Of a DNA stretch of 64,000 bases, positions 52,113 to 64,000 are shown piece after piece. The position numbers were made by a program, and so were the translations under genes. Under the pieces are notes generated by a model, which saw only the letters and a program-made list of their open reading frames with translations, was not told where the DNA came from and ran no database searches. Source of the DNA: Paramecium octaurelia (Eukaryota > Ciliophora > Oligohymenophorea > Peniculida > Parameciidae); the NCBI GenBank assembly GCA_905182995.1, contig CAJJDP010000065.1, forward strand, positions 124,001 through 188,000, given 5' to 3'. The stretch's first letter is position 1, and every line of letters begins with the position of its first letter.

Positions 52113-52683
52113 ATGAATTAACGATCACTATAATAAAATTTCTAAAGGCTCAACATTCCTGTAAAATGTTTGCCAGAAAAAATATTATAGTCAAAAAATA
52201 TCTCTACAGCTTCAGAAGGATATAATGGGTTCTCAAATTTTAAGAAGTTAATTTTTGAATATTGTAAAAAGTCAGAATTCGAAAGATGCCAAATATTAAT
52301 TTAAGATTACCTTAAATGTCACCTCAATTCTAAACAAAAATGTTAGTAAAATAATGATTCATAATAAAGATAAAATTAATTTGAATTATGAGGAGATGAT
52401 TTTTTGGCTACGTTAGCATTTTGTGATAAGCGAGGATCAAGCTATATATTTATAGAAAATATACTAAACATAAATTGTTGACCATTAAACATTGATAAAT
52501 GTCCTATATTTACTTCATGAATTTTTAGATCAAGATAATTACAGAGATTTAAATGTAATACTTTTCAATATTTTAGCTGAACATAATCGCAGATATTAAA
52601 TAAATGCTCAAATGAATTTATCCTACTACAAAATGATTCAATTTAAATTGAGATTTATTTTAGATTTTTAATTATATAAATGA
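52113..52683 (+). CDS. Unknown 180-residue helical protein
   Basis: A 28-nt intron near 52338 joins two frames into 181 codons (571 minus 28). The protein is helical and rather hydrophobic in the second half: MIFWLRQHFVISEDQAIYL, then LINVLYLLHEFLDQDNYRDL and VILFNILAEHNRRYQIN. Without the intron the first exon would stop after 92 codons. A cysteine pair, C-x9-C, occurs near residues 60-70. Family not recognised. Confidence 0.65.
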
Positions 52684-52904
52684 TTTCTTTCAAACAAATA
52701 TATTCTATGAAGGTTTTTAATATAAATTTTAATTAGACAGTTATTAATGACTGTATTTCCATTCATCATTCATTAGATAAATCAAGTTTAGATCTAAATT
52801 AATCCTCATTACAAATTAATGATTTATTTTAATTTATGAAAGCTATTTTATAAAAAATAATTGAGGAAAAAATTTTATTATTAATTTAAGAATTATTAAT
52901 AAAA

Positions 52905-53578
52905 ATGAGAAGACTCCTTGAAAAGGTAACTGGAAAAGAGAATACAAATAGTAAAATTTAAGAAGAATCTGATAAGGACTCGAAGATATCATTAAATGAA
53001 ATCATGGAATAAGAAGCTCATTATGAAATCGATGAAGATGACAAACTTTATTATAAGGATGTCTTAAAATTTGAAGCCTAGAAAGCCAAGCTTTGGACTA
53101 AACCTGATTTCTAATCTCATTTACTAGTATATACTAAACTAAAATATAATAAAGAATTAACTACTGAAAAATTATCTTCATATAGAGTTTATAAGTATTC
53201 TTAATTCTTAATATTAAAAGGAGGCTTTATAATGATAAGATTAAAAATAGTAAGGATTTAACCATTTATGAAAAAGTGCTTTTCCATCCGGATTTAACCT
53301 AATTAGATTATGAGTATATATAAGAAGAAAACAGAAAAGTAGTAAAAAATGTATTTCTTCTGTAATTATGAAAGGCTGGAATAATTGAAATAACTGCAAT
53401 AGGGGGCTTGGGATACTGTTATTTCAAGACAAATCTTAGAAATAAAAAAGGATTTTATGCAGTTTTCATGTTAGCCCCAGCATTTGTTCTGTTTGGAGGA
53501 TACACATTTGAAAAATATAGATTTCTAAGGAAGCTTTATAATGTAGAATTAGATAAAAAATATAACATTCCATCATGA
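52905..53578 (+). CDS. Membrane protein with two C-terminal helices, unknown
   Basis: There are 207 residues after two introns (26 nt near 53189 and 24 nt near 53351). The first 130 residues are acidic and polar (EESDKDSKISLNEIMEQEAH, later LFHPDLTQLDYEYIQEEN). Two hydrophobic helices follow, AGIIEITAIGGLGYCYF and FYAVFMLAPAFVLFGGYTF, separated by a short basic loop, then a charged tail. This could be a small organelle-membrane (mitochondrial or ER) protein. Family not recognised. Confidence 0.72.
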
Positions 53579-53771
53579 GCAATTATTAATAATTCAATTT
53601 AATTGGAAATAATAAATAATAATATAATTTTATTAGATGTATTTTTTTATTAGGGGACGAAAACTTTAGAAGAGAGTTATAAATAGTAATTTAATTACGT
53701 TAACACCTAAAGAGAATTAACAATTAGAATTATATTAATTTATTAGTGAAGATAATTCTTATAATTAATTC

Positions 53772-56700
53772 TCATTCTATCTAAATATCATCTTGTTATA
53801 GTTTCTCTATCACTTAAGCCTCTAACTACAAAATATTATTTAGTGCATTTTGATATTTATGTTTCACTTCATCTAATTCTTGTAATTTTAATACTATGTC
53901 TCTATTTTCTTGTTGAGGAGACACAAATTATGATTGCTAGAATGGTATCCTTTGCATAGGAGAACTATGCTCTTGGAATTATGATGGTTATTAAATATTT
54001 GAAGGTCTTAAATAATCTTTAGGGTATCTATCCCATGAAGATCTATTTTAACTCTATCTCATTTATCTATGAGGAGATTTGTAGGATTCTCTTTCGCGAG
54101 CTCTTTCTCGTTTCATTTCTTCAATGGCCTCAAGGACTTCAGCTCTCTATCTTTTTCTATTGTCAGATTGCATTTAATATCTAGATATATTATCCTTGAG
54201 CTGATCAATTTATTAATTAAGTTGCATTATATGCATTTCGAGATTGTTTCTTTCATTTTATAAGAACCCGACCTAATCCTCTAAATCTAAAATGACCTTT
54301 CTTTAATATTCAATAGTATCATATAACTCTTATGGATCATCTTATTAAATTCTATTTTTTAATTCGTTAATAGCATTTTCATATGCCCTTCTTTCAGCAT
54401 AAAATTCTATATCTTTAGTTTAAATTTATGATCTTTATAATATTTCTAAATGTTGTCTTAACTCATAAAGCTCGTTTTATCTCTGTTTTTCATATCTTAA
54501 AATTAGTTCCTTCCAATTTTCCCCTTCTGGGTATTTCTAAACATTACTTTATAATAATTAATCAATTCTTCTTAAAAACTCTTAAATTAATTACTATTTT
54601 TCGACTTCATGTTATTCTTTGAGTTTTTGAATTAAATTAGATTCATTATATGGTTAATTTTGTTAAAGTTGTAATTCAATTTTCTATCTCTCTTGATTTC
54701 TAATCTTGGTTAACTCTTCTTTTAATTCATCTTTGAGAATTGATTAGAAGGACTGCATATGCTATTCTATTTATTCTTCTTTTTCTTAAATTACTTGCAT
54801 AAGTTATTATCTGCTTTATTCTGCTTAATCGAATTTTTATCTCCAATAACTTGCTGTATTTTGAGCATCACCTCTTTGACCTACTTCTTTGGTGATACTT
54901 TATTGTACAACATCATTATATTTTTATTCCCAATAGGCAGAAGTTTATAGAGCTTTTTACAAGTCGCGATCAAGTTGGCTAATTTAATATTGTTATGATT
55001 AAATTGTGTCTTATTAGCTTGGATCTGGCTTTTACTGTTATTATTCAAGCTCAAATACTCTCTTTTTGTAGAATGTCACTTCTCCTTAAAATGTTTGATT
55101 CTCGCTTCTTAATTTATCTATTATCTCTGAACTTAAATCTTATTGTTTTAATATTGGTTGCCAATCTTTATCTGGTTTTATATTTTATGCTGACTCTTCT
55201 TATTGCTAAATAATATCTTAAACTTTTTATGGATCTTTGTGCAAGGCCTATAAGGCTTCCTAGTATTTTTCTTTCCAAAATTAAATTTATTTATCATATT
55301 AATCTTAAGATAATACATGTTATCGTGATAATTATTAAGATTAATTTTCTTATTCTTAAATTCTCTTTTTCAAATTAACATTTTCGTCATTTAATATCTT
55401 ATTTTCAATTCTTAGTTAATTAATTTAATTTTCATTATCCAGTTTAGTTTAATCTGTAGTTTATTGCAACATTAATAAAGCTTCCTCTTGCTAATGAATG
55501 TATTGAGCTTATTCAATCATTTTTCTTTAAATACTTGTTGGTGATAATTATTAGCTGTATTCATTTAAAACTTATTAATATTTTTATTTCCAAAAATCTA
55601 CTTGTTACCCAATTAAATCTATCTACTTTTATAAATCTGAAACTCTCAACTTTGCGTTTTCTGTGACAGATGGATCAGACAGATCTTTAACTTTTTCAAT
55701 TAAAACTTAATTTTAGCCTTATTATTTTAATAACTCTTTCTGATTTACATCAAGATCTATCATTAATTTAGAATTATTTAAGCTTAATTAGTTATTCTTC
55801 TCTATCAATTATGCTAATTTTTATCCCTAATCATCTCCACTCAACGCAGATTTCATCTATTCTAACAGGCTAAACAATTAATAAAAATAAATACTTTTAA
55901 TTTCTTTATTGCAATTCTTATACTTCTCTATTTAATTTTTAAATTTATCCTTAACTATCCTATCCTTGTTAAGGGCTATCTGTACTTTCTAGGTTTTATG
56001 TAGCTTTGCCTAGTTTGCCTTAAACCTGAATTAGTTGTTATTATAGAGTTGCCCTTTCAATTAGTAAATTATTGATTTGTTCTTATAAGTTATCGTTATT
56101 AGATTATGAGGGTTGCTTAATTTCTTAAGTTAATTCAGACTCTTTTTGTTTTAATATTTACTTTTATTAATCAGCAGGAGCCTGTTAAGAAATTAAATCT
56201 GTATATTATTTCTTCCAAAACTCAGATTTTAATTACTCTTATTATTATTCATCAATAACCTATTGATTTTATATCAAAGCTGCCTCAGCATTATCCAAAT
56301 CTTTTTACTTTTAAGCAAGTTATGCTTATAGGATAATATTTTGATCTCTCAATGATTGTTAAGTTTCTTCGTCTTCTTAGTCTTATTTCATTTATTATTT
56401 TGAATCTCTTTAAGAAAGCTAGTTCCTCAAAAATTCAATTTGTTGCAATTGAAGTTCATTTAATTTTTCTTGCATCTCAACTTATTTTTGATAATTAAGA
56501 AGGTCTTCTTGAAGTTTATCCATTGCTAAAGAAGGCTCTTTTTCAATTAAATTAGTAATTCTTGCTTTTTCGTAAGCTTCTAACTAGGCCTTCAATTCAT
56601 TAATTTGATTAATTGCTTCCAACAGTTTAGCTTAAGCAGATGAAGGAGATAATTATGAATATTATTCCTAAAATAAATGATTATACTTTTCCTTTTCCTT

Positions 56701-59700
56701 TTGAACTTCATTTTATGCATCTGCAAGCTTCTATTCTAAATCCAAAATTTGTTATGGAGATGCTTATTAATGATCTCCTAAAAGTTAATGATACTTATCA
56801 TTCCATAATTAAGCATCTGTGATTGCATCTTTTAATTTTTACTTAGTTAAAGTGAGTTCTCCTACTAATTAAGGAATTTCTGTTTCTATTTGATGTTATT
56901 AAATATGATTTTGTTCTTCTAAATCGTGAATTTGCTTCGTTTATTGTAATAATTTCTCTTACAATCCATTTGGTGTTAAATTTTATGATTATAATTCTAG
57001 AAGCTCTTAATATTAGCTTTTGACTTTTTCTAATTATTTCTTTAACAGTTCATTTTCATTAGATAATAATTATTATTATTACAACTATTCTTCTTATTTG
57101 ACATCATCATGGATATCAATTAATTATTTAGTTTTTTAAGTCAATTAACTTTGTAAGGCTAACTGTTCTTATTAAACTTAATCTAATTTGCTTTATAACA
57201 TTCTTAAATCAGATTATAATTATTATTTTTCAGACATTAATGCTACAATTTATTATTCATTTACTCCATTTCCAATCATATCTTAAAATTTCTATAAATC
57301 TTCTTTTCTTTATTATTATAATTCTTCTATTTATTAGTTTAATGCTTAATTGGTTTATTATAATTAACTTATCTATAATGCTTTTTATGGATCAGTTTAA
57401 AATTGAATTGATCCTGAGGATGTTATTTATTTTGGAATCTATTCAGATAATAAATCTTGCAATTATTTTTATGCTTATAACAATTAGTCTTACAATTATA
57501 ATTTATGAGCCTTTAATTCATCATTTTCTTATTGTAATTAATTTTAATCTTCTAGTTATGTTTGTAACAATTCATTTTACTTTTTCAATTCTTATAAAGC
57601 TTCTGTCTAATTTCCTTCATCTTTTTAAATATGTTATGGAACTACTTATTTCTAACTTGGGAATTAAGTTGGAATATCTTCTCCATGTTTATTCGCTAAT
57701 TTTTAATATTCAGTTCTCCAAAACTCTGCGTTTTCTTATTCCAATTAATTTTTCAGATCTAATATTTATTATCTATTTTCTTTATCTTTTTATTTTAGAT
57801 CATTGATTGCATTTTAAAGAGATTCATTTTATTTTTCTAGGATTTCCTTTTATTCTTTTAATAATTTTGCATCTCTTTGTTAATTATCCATATTATCTTA
57901 TGCCTTTACCAAATTTTATTTGAGTTCTTCTGCATTATCTTAAGCTTATTTTAATTTTAGCAATGAGTTTTAATATTATTATTATAGATCTGATAGTGCT
58001 TATTAAGCCTCTTCTCTTGTCATCTTAGCAATATCTTCTTCTTAATGTTGAGGCTACACACTTTATTTATGATCTAACAAATCATGATATTTATCATTCC
58101 ATAATTATGCATCTGTTATTGCATCTTTTAATTTTTATTTAGTTTCAGTGAGTTCTCCTACTAATTAAGGAATTTCTGTTTCTATTTGATGTTATTAAAT
58201 ATGATTTTGTTCTTCTAAATCGTGAATTTGCTTCGTTTATTGTAATAATTTCTCTTACAATCCATTTGGTGTTAAATTTTATGATTATAATTCTAGAAGC
58301 TCTTAATATTAGCTTTTGACTTTTTCTAATTATTTCTTTAACAGTTCATTTTCATTAGATAATAATTATTATTATTACAACTATTCTTCTTATTTGACAT
58401 CATCATGGATATCAATTAATTATTTAGTTTTTTAAGTCAATTAACTTTGTAAGGCTAACTGTTCTTATTAAACTTAATCTAATTTGCTTTATAACATTCT
58501 TAAATCAGATTATAATTATTATTTTTCAGACATTAATGCTACAATTTATTATTCATTTACTCCATTTCCAATCATATCTTAAAATTTCTATAAATCTTCT
58601 TTTCTTTATTATTATAATTCTTCTATTTATTAGTTTAATGCTTAATTGGTTTATTATAATTAACTTATCTATAATGCTTTTTATGGATCAGTTTAAAATT
58701 GAATTGATCCTGAGGATGTTATTTATTTTGGAATCTATTCAGATAATAAATCTTGCAATTATTTTTATGCTTATAACAATTAGTCTTACAATTATAATTT
58801 ATGAGCCTTTAATTCATCATTTTCTTATTGTAATTAATTTTAATCTTCTAGTTATGTTTGTAACAATTCATTTTACTTTTTCAATTCTTATAAAGCTTCT
58901 GTCTAATTTCCTTCATCTTTTTAAATATGTTATGGAACTACTTATTTCTAACTTGGGAATTAAGTTGGAATATCTTCTCCATGTTTATTCGCTAATTTTT
59001 AATATTCAGTTCTCCAAAACTCTGCGTTTTCTTATTCCAATTAATTTTTCAGATCTAATATTTATTATCTATTTTCTTTATCTTTTTATTTTAGATCATT
59101 GATTGCATTTTAAAGAGATTCATTTTATTTTTCTAGGATTTCCTTTTATTCTTTTAATAATTTTGCATCTCTTTGTTAATTATCCATATTATCTTATGCC
59201 TTTACCAAATTTTATTTGAGTTCTTCTGCATTATCTTAAGCTTATTTTAATTTTAGCAATGAGTTTTAATATTATTATTATAGATCTGATAGTGCTTATT
59301 AAGCCTCTTCTCTTGTCATCTTAGCAATATCTTCTTCTTAATGTTGAGGCTACACACTTTATTTATGATCTAACAAATCATGATATTTATCATTCCATAA
59401 TTATGCATCTGTTATTGCATCTTTTAATTTTTATTTAGTTTCAAGTGAGTTCTCCTACTAATTAAGGAATTTCTGTTTCTATTTGATGTTATTAAATATG
59501 ATTTTGTTCTTCTAAATCGTGAATTTGCTTCGTTTATTGTAATAATTTCTCTTACAATCCATTTGGTGTTAAATTTTATGATTATAATTCTAGAAGCTCT
59601 TAATATTAGCTTTTGACTTTTTCTAATTATTTCTTTAACAGTTCATTTTCATTAGATAATAATTATTATTATTACAACTATTCTTCTTATTTGACATCAT

Positions 59701-62700
59701 CATGGATATCAATTAATTATTTAGTTTTTTAAGTCAATTAACTTTGTAAGGCTAACTGTTCTTATTAAACTTAATCTAATTTGCTTTATAACATTCTTAA
59801 ATCAGATTATAATTATTATTTTTCAGACATTAATGCTACAATTTATTATTCATTTACTCCATTTCCAATCATATCTTAAAATTTCTATAAATCTTCTTTT
59901 CTTTATTATTATAATTCTTCTATTTATTAGTTTAATGCTTAATTGGTTTATTATAATTAACTTATCTATAATGCTTTTTATGGATCAGTTTAAAATTGAA
60001 TTGATCCTGAGGATGTTATTTATTTTGGAATCTATTCAGATAATAAATCTTGCAATTATTTTTATGCTTATAACAATTAGTCTTACAATTATAATTTATG
60101 AGCCTTTAATTCATCATTTTCTTATTGTAATTAATTTTAATCTTCTAGTTATGTTTGTAACAATTCATTTTACTTTTTCAATTCTTATAAAGCTTCTGTC
60201 TAATTTCCTTCATCTTTTTAAATATGTTATGGAACTACTTATTTCTAACTTGGGAATTAAGTTGGAATATCTTCTCCATGTTTATTCGCTAATTTTTAAT
60301 ATTCAGTTCTCCAAAACTCTGCGTTTTCTTATTCCAATTAATTTTTCAGATCTAATATTTATTATCTATTTTCTTTATCTTTTTATTTTAGATCATTGAT
60401 TGCATTTTAAAGAGATTCATTTTATTTTTCTAGGATTTCCTTTTATTCTTTTAATAATTTTGCATCTCTTTGTTAATTATCCATATTATCTTATGCCTTT
60501 ACCAAATTTTATTTGAGTTCTTCTGCATTATCTTAAGCTTATTTTAATTTTAGCAATGAGTTTTAATATTATTATTATAGATCTGATAGTGCTTATTAAG
60601 CCTCTTCTCTTGTCATCTTAGCAATATCTTCTTCTTAATGTTGAGGCTACACACTTTATTTATGATCTAACAAATCATGATATTTATCATTCCATAATTA
60701 TGCATCTGTTATTGCATCTTTTAATTTTTATTTAGTTTCAGTGAGTTCTCCTACTAATTAAGGAATTTCTGTTTCTATTTGATGTTATTAAATATGATTT
60801 TGTTCTTCTAAATCGTGAATTTGCTTCGTTTATTGTAATAATTTCTCTTACAATCCATTTGGTGTTAAATTTTATGATTATAATTCTAGAAGCTCTTAAT
60901 ATTAGCTTTTGACTTTTTCTAATTATTTCTTTAACAGTTCATTTTCATTAGATAATAATTATTATTATTACAACTATTCTTCTTATTTGACATCATCATG
61001 GATATCAATTAATTATTTAGTTTTTTAAGTCAATTAACTTTGTAAGGCTAACTGTTCTTATTAAACTTAATCTAATTTGCTTTATAACATTCTTAAATCA
61101 GATTATAATTATTATTTTTCAGACATTAATGCTACAATTTATTATTCATTTACTCCATTTCCAATCATATCTTAAAATTTCTATAAATCTTCTTTTCTTT
61201 ATTATTATAATTCTTCTATTTATTAGTTTAATGCTTAATTGGTTTATTATAATTAACTTATCTATAATGCTTTTTATGGATCAGTTTAAAATTGAATTGA
61301 TCCTGAGGATGTTATTTATTTTGGAATCTATTCAGATAATAAATCTTGCAATTATTTTTATGCTTATAACAATTAGTCTTACAATTATAATTTATGAGCC
61401 TTTAATTCATCATTTTCTTATTGTAATTAATTTTAATCTTCTAGTTATGTTTGTAACAATTCATTTTACTTTTTCAATTCTTATAAAGCTTCTGTCTAAT
61501 TTCCTTCATCTTTTTAAATATGTTATGGAACTACTTATTTCTAACTTGGGAATTAAGTTGGAATATCTTCTCCATGTTTATTTGCTAATTTTTAATATTC
61601 AGTTCTCCAAAACTCTGCGTTTTCTTATTCCAATTAATTTTTCAGATCTAATATTTATTATCTATTCTCTAAGTCTTAATTTTTCAATTCCTCAACCTAT
61701 CTCTTTTATTAATCATTTTATTATTTAATAATCTGATTTTATTCTAGTAATAACTTGTTTTCTCTTTAAAGATTATCTTTCTCATCTTATAGCTGTTATA
61801 ATTAATTTTATTGTTCAATAATTTAATTTTATTACTCATCCTTCTGTTACTCATTCTATTCTTATTTAATTAATAAATCTTGTACTGCTTGTTAGGCTTC
61901 TTCTAAATTTAGTTCTTTTATCGATTATTTATCTACCGTTGGTTATTGTATATTTGGTCTATTATCTAGAAGCATTTAATGTTTACTTTTCCATAAGTTA
62001 GCTTCATCCTCTGCTTACTTTAATTTTAATTAAGCCTCTTCAAGTTTACCGACCAATTCAGGTAAATTTTATTCGATTTGATGTTATAAAGTTTATATTT
62101 CCTCTTCTTGCTAATGGATTAATTTTGTTTTTTATAAAATTTCTTCTTTTTATCCATTTGGAGTTACTGCTTATGATTATATTTCGAGTAATTCTTAATA
62201 CTGCTCTTTTGATTTTTCTAGTTGTTTTTATAATAAATCTATTTAAGCCTAAAGTTGTTATAATTTGATATTAGCATTTTATTGATTTTATTCATCGTAT
62301 AGATCCATGAGCTATTAGTTTTTTTCAAGCAGTTGGCTCTGTAAAATGATTTGAGATTATTGTAATTAATCTATTTGATTTTCTAAATCCCTTAATTTTT
62401 AAGATAATTGTTGTTTCTCTGATATTAAGGATACAATTTATTTTCCTTCTGGTCCTGTTCCCAGTATATTTTCAAAATTTTTCAAATCTTCTTTTCTTTC
62501 TGCTTCTATATCAATAATCTATTTCTTTAATTGTTAATTTTCTTATTATAATTAGCTAATTTAAAGCGCTTTAGTTGGATCTAATAATGAAGGGTTATCT
62601 GCTTTTTGTGGCAATTATCCTGAAAATAATTAATTCAAAGTATTTTATGCATTTAATAATTCATTTTATAATTACAATTTACTTTATTTTAATTGTTCAT

Positions 62701-64000
62701 TTTCTTGTTGGAGCTACTATTAATCATTGCCTTATTATTATAAAATTGCCAATTAAGATTATAAAGAGTTTATTATTTCATTATTATTCTTTTCATCATC
62801 CTATTAAATTTTACTTTATTAAGGAACCTAATTTGAGGTTTCTTACCCTCCTTGCTAATTTTATAATTTTTGATACTCCTATTTCCAAAAATCTCCATTA
62901 GCTTCTATTAGGTCATTTTTTAATTTCAAAATTTCATCATCTTTTGACTAAATTAATGATCTTTGTTCATTTAATTCATGCTAAATTTGATTTAATTATT
63001 ATTCAGTTAATTATAATTACTATTATAATAAGTTATTCTATCTACCTAGATCCTATATTTCTTCAGACATTGTTGTTTGACTATTTTGAGATTGCTTTTA
63101 ATCTTAAATTAATTATTTAATTTATTCCTCATAATTTTTATTTTTTTCTTATAATTCAGCCAAAACTACATTTTCTTCTCGTTAGTCTGGTATTTCTAAG
63201 GGTTTCTTACTCAATAGATCTTAGTATCTATCATTCAAAAGTTAAACTTCATTTTATGAATCAGCGTACTTTTGTTATAATTCTTTTAGTTGCCCTTATA
63301 ATTACGGAACTTAATTTTCTATTTCTTATTATTTTTCTAAAAGAAGTTATTCTAATTCATGTATTTATTTTGCATTTTAAAGAAGTTTTTCTTTTTGACC
63401 ATTTGGAGTTAAATTTTAAGATTGAATTTCTAAGATTTCTTAATATTATTATTTTGCTTTATTGAGCTAAGCTTTTAATTATTCTATTTCCTTTTAATTT
63501 TCTAATATAAGAAGTTTTTATTCATCTTGAGGCAATGTCTAATTTAAATCAATTATTTATTTATTTTTTTCAGCTAATTATTCTTACAAATATATGGATT
63601 CTTGCTATACTTTATCAAGCTAGTTTTATAATTATCTAATTTCTGATTAAAGTTCTTGTTTTTGGCGATATAAATCAACAATCTATTACTCATTAACTCC
63701 ATTTCCAATCATATTTTAAAATTATTTTAGATCTTCTTTCTTTTAATCCTCTATTTGAGTGATCTAATTTTTCAGCGATTGATTTTCTTAAGTAAGTTAA
63801 CTGATTTTTAAATTTTTTTCAGGATCTGTTTAAAATTTCAAATTTTAATTGTCAGAATTTTCTGTCTAAATTTTATTATCCTATAATTTATTAATTTAGC
63901 TTTATTTTTCTAGTAGTTAATTCTAAAGCTCAAGCTTTTGTTTTCTTAAGTCTTCATTTTCTTTTTTGTAATTAGATAATGAATCAAGCTCATTCTTGTT
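53772..64000 (-). CDS. Giant coiled-coil protein with tandem 432-residue modules (5' end outside window)
   Basis: The minus strand is one long coding region from the right edge to TGA 53772-53774. One intron (25 nt, 55870-55894) was found, and the frame is open from there to the array and across the diverged part at the right. The protein is Gln/Leu/Lys/Glu-rich coiled coil almost throughout, with TAA/TAG as Gln. The array repeats a module that includes the marks TPNGLQEKLLQQTKQIHDL, MTREEAQQALSDLQQQYQ, ENAEFWRTEYQKLANKHGED and MIGNGVNEQQIVALMSEK. The C-terminal 100 residues are Arg/Ser/Pro-rich (RERARERESYKSPHRQMRQ) and end in a short coiled coil. A one-base difference at about 59443 produces an in-frame TGA at one module junction, so the gene is either interrupted or the base is an error. 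The protein probably forms a long filament or scaffold (cortical or basal-body type); this is inference. Confidence 0.85.
56851..58146 (-). repeat. Tandem coding module, copy 1 (leftmost)
   Basis: This is 1296 bp (432 codons) from the marker agtgagttctcc to the same marker in the next copy. It differs from copies 2-4 only by a few bases near its left edge, where similarity fades out (left of about 56790 it is clearly diverged). Confidence 0.93.
58147..59443 (-). repeat. Tandem coding module, copy 2
   Basis: Essentially identical to copy 1 but 1297 bp long, because one extra A sits at its right end just before the copy 3 marker (59443-59444). Confidence 0.93.
59444..60739 (-). repeat. Tandem coding module, copy 3
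   Basis: 1296 bp, essentially identical to copies 1 and 2. Confidence 0.93.
60740..61666 (-). repeat. Tandem coding module, copy 4 (identity ends inside)
   Basis: The first 927 bp match the other copies almost perfectly; one C-to-T difference was seen at about 61583. After 61666 the sequence changes abruptly to a diverged module. Confidence 0.9.
61667..64000 (-). repeat. Older, diverged copies of the same module
   Basis: The module marker that encodes TPNG recurs near 62154 and 63400, spaced about 1.25-1.3 kb, with many substitutions compared with copies 1-4. Peptides such as MIGNGVNEQQIVALMSEK become GTGPEGKQIVSLISEK here. This shows an old periodic protein that later expanded again. Confidence 0.85.

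Noticed and set aside
52113-52391. A separate 92-residue protein with a possible Cx9C (CHCH-like) motif
   Set aside because: A 28-nt intron joins it in frame to the next open block, and only one Cx9C pair is present, so a CHCH protein is not supported.
57240-61728. Four plus-strand frames of 188-199 residues, rich in Ile, Leu and Phe, looking like repeated membrane proteins
   Set aside because: They are the antisense of the Gln/Leu-rich coiled-coil modules on the minus strand. TAA and TAG codons for Gln become tta and cta (Leu) on the other strand, which makes false hydrophobic frames.
53772-64000. Tandem repeats as a satellite or mobile element array
   Set aside because: The period is an exact multiple of three in most units, and the minus strand codes for continuous coiled coil, so this is an internal gene repeat.

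Overview
This window is macronuclear-type DNA of a Paramecium-like ciliate. Real genes are full of in-frame TAA and TAG, read as glutamine, and only TGA ends them. Coding blocks rejoin in frame when tiny introns of about 20-31 nt, starting GT and ending AG, are removed. The DNA is very AT-rich and genes are packed tens to hundreds of bases apart on both strands. A trichocyst matrix protein gene also points to Paramecium. Gene models were read by eye with TGA as sole stop. For most multi-exon genes I checked that total length minus introns is a multiple of three.

Layout, left to right. 0-9.5 kb: the 3' part of a kinase-like/TPR gene, MCM7, a ciliary PGPG-repeat (STPGR) protein, a trichocyst matrix protein, a coiled-coil protein and a Gln-rich protein. 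9.6-20 kb: an NDK-domain protein (RSP23/NME5-like) 30 bp from a twin cyclic-nucleotide-binding protein, an ANTH clathrin adaptor, three unknown small genes, a VAP-like ER protein, a Kelch protein and a doubtful small gene. 21-33 kb: a full-size ABCB transporter, a coiled-coil protein, IFT43, a 1489-residue TPR protein and a CDPK-shaped pseudokinase. 33.8-48.2 kb: a WD-repeat protein, a VPS13-type lipid-transfer protein, a disturbed gene, a helical protein, a BT1-type folate/biopterin transporter and unknown genes. 49-53.6 kb: a GYF-domain protein, a CDC20/CDH1-type WD protein, ribosomal eL24 and two small unknowns. 53.8-64 kb: the 3' 10.2 kb of a giant coiled-coil gene that runs off the right edge and holds a tandem array of about 1.296-kb (432-codon) modules. 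Four copies are almost identical and at least two more are older and diverged.

Several genes fit ciliary or cortical biology (STPGR protein, RSP23-like NDK, IFT43, trichocyst protein), vesicle and membrane-contact biology (ANTH, VAP, VPS13), or the cell cycle (MCM7, CDC20-like). They do not form a pathway cluster; the order looks like ordinary compact ciliate gene packing. No virus-derived element, CRISPR array or convincing RNA gene was seen. The most notable items are the giant tandem-module gene, with a one-base length difference that creates a TGA at one module junction, the catalytically degenerate CDPK, and two pairs of divergent genes whose start codons lie only 5-13 bp apart.
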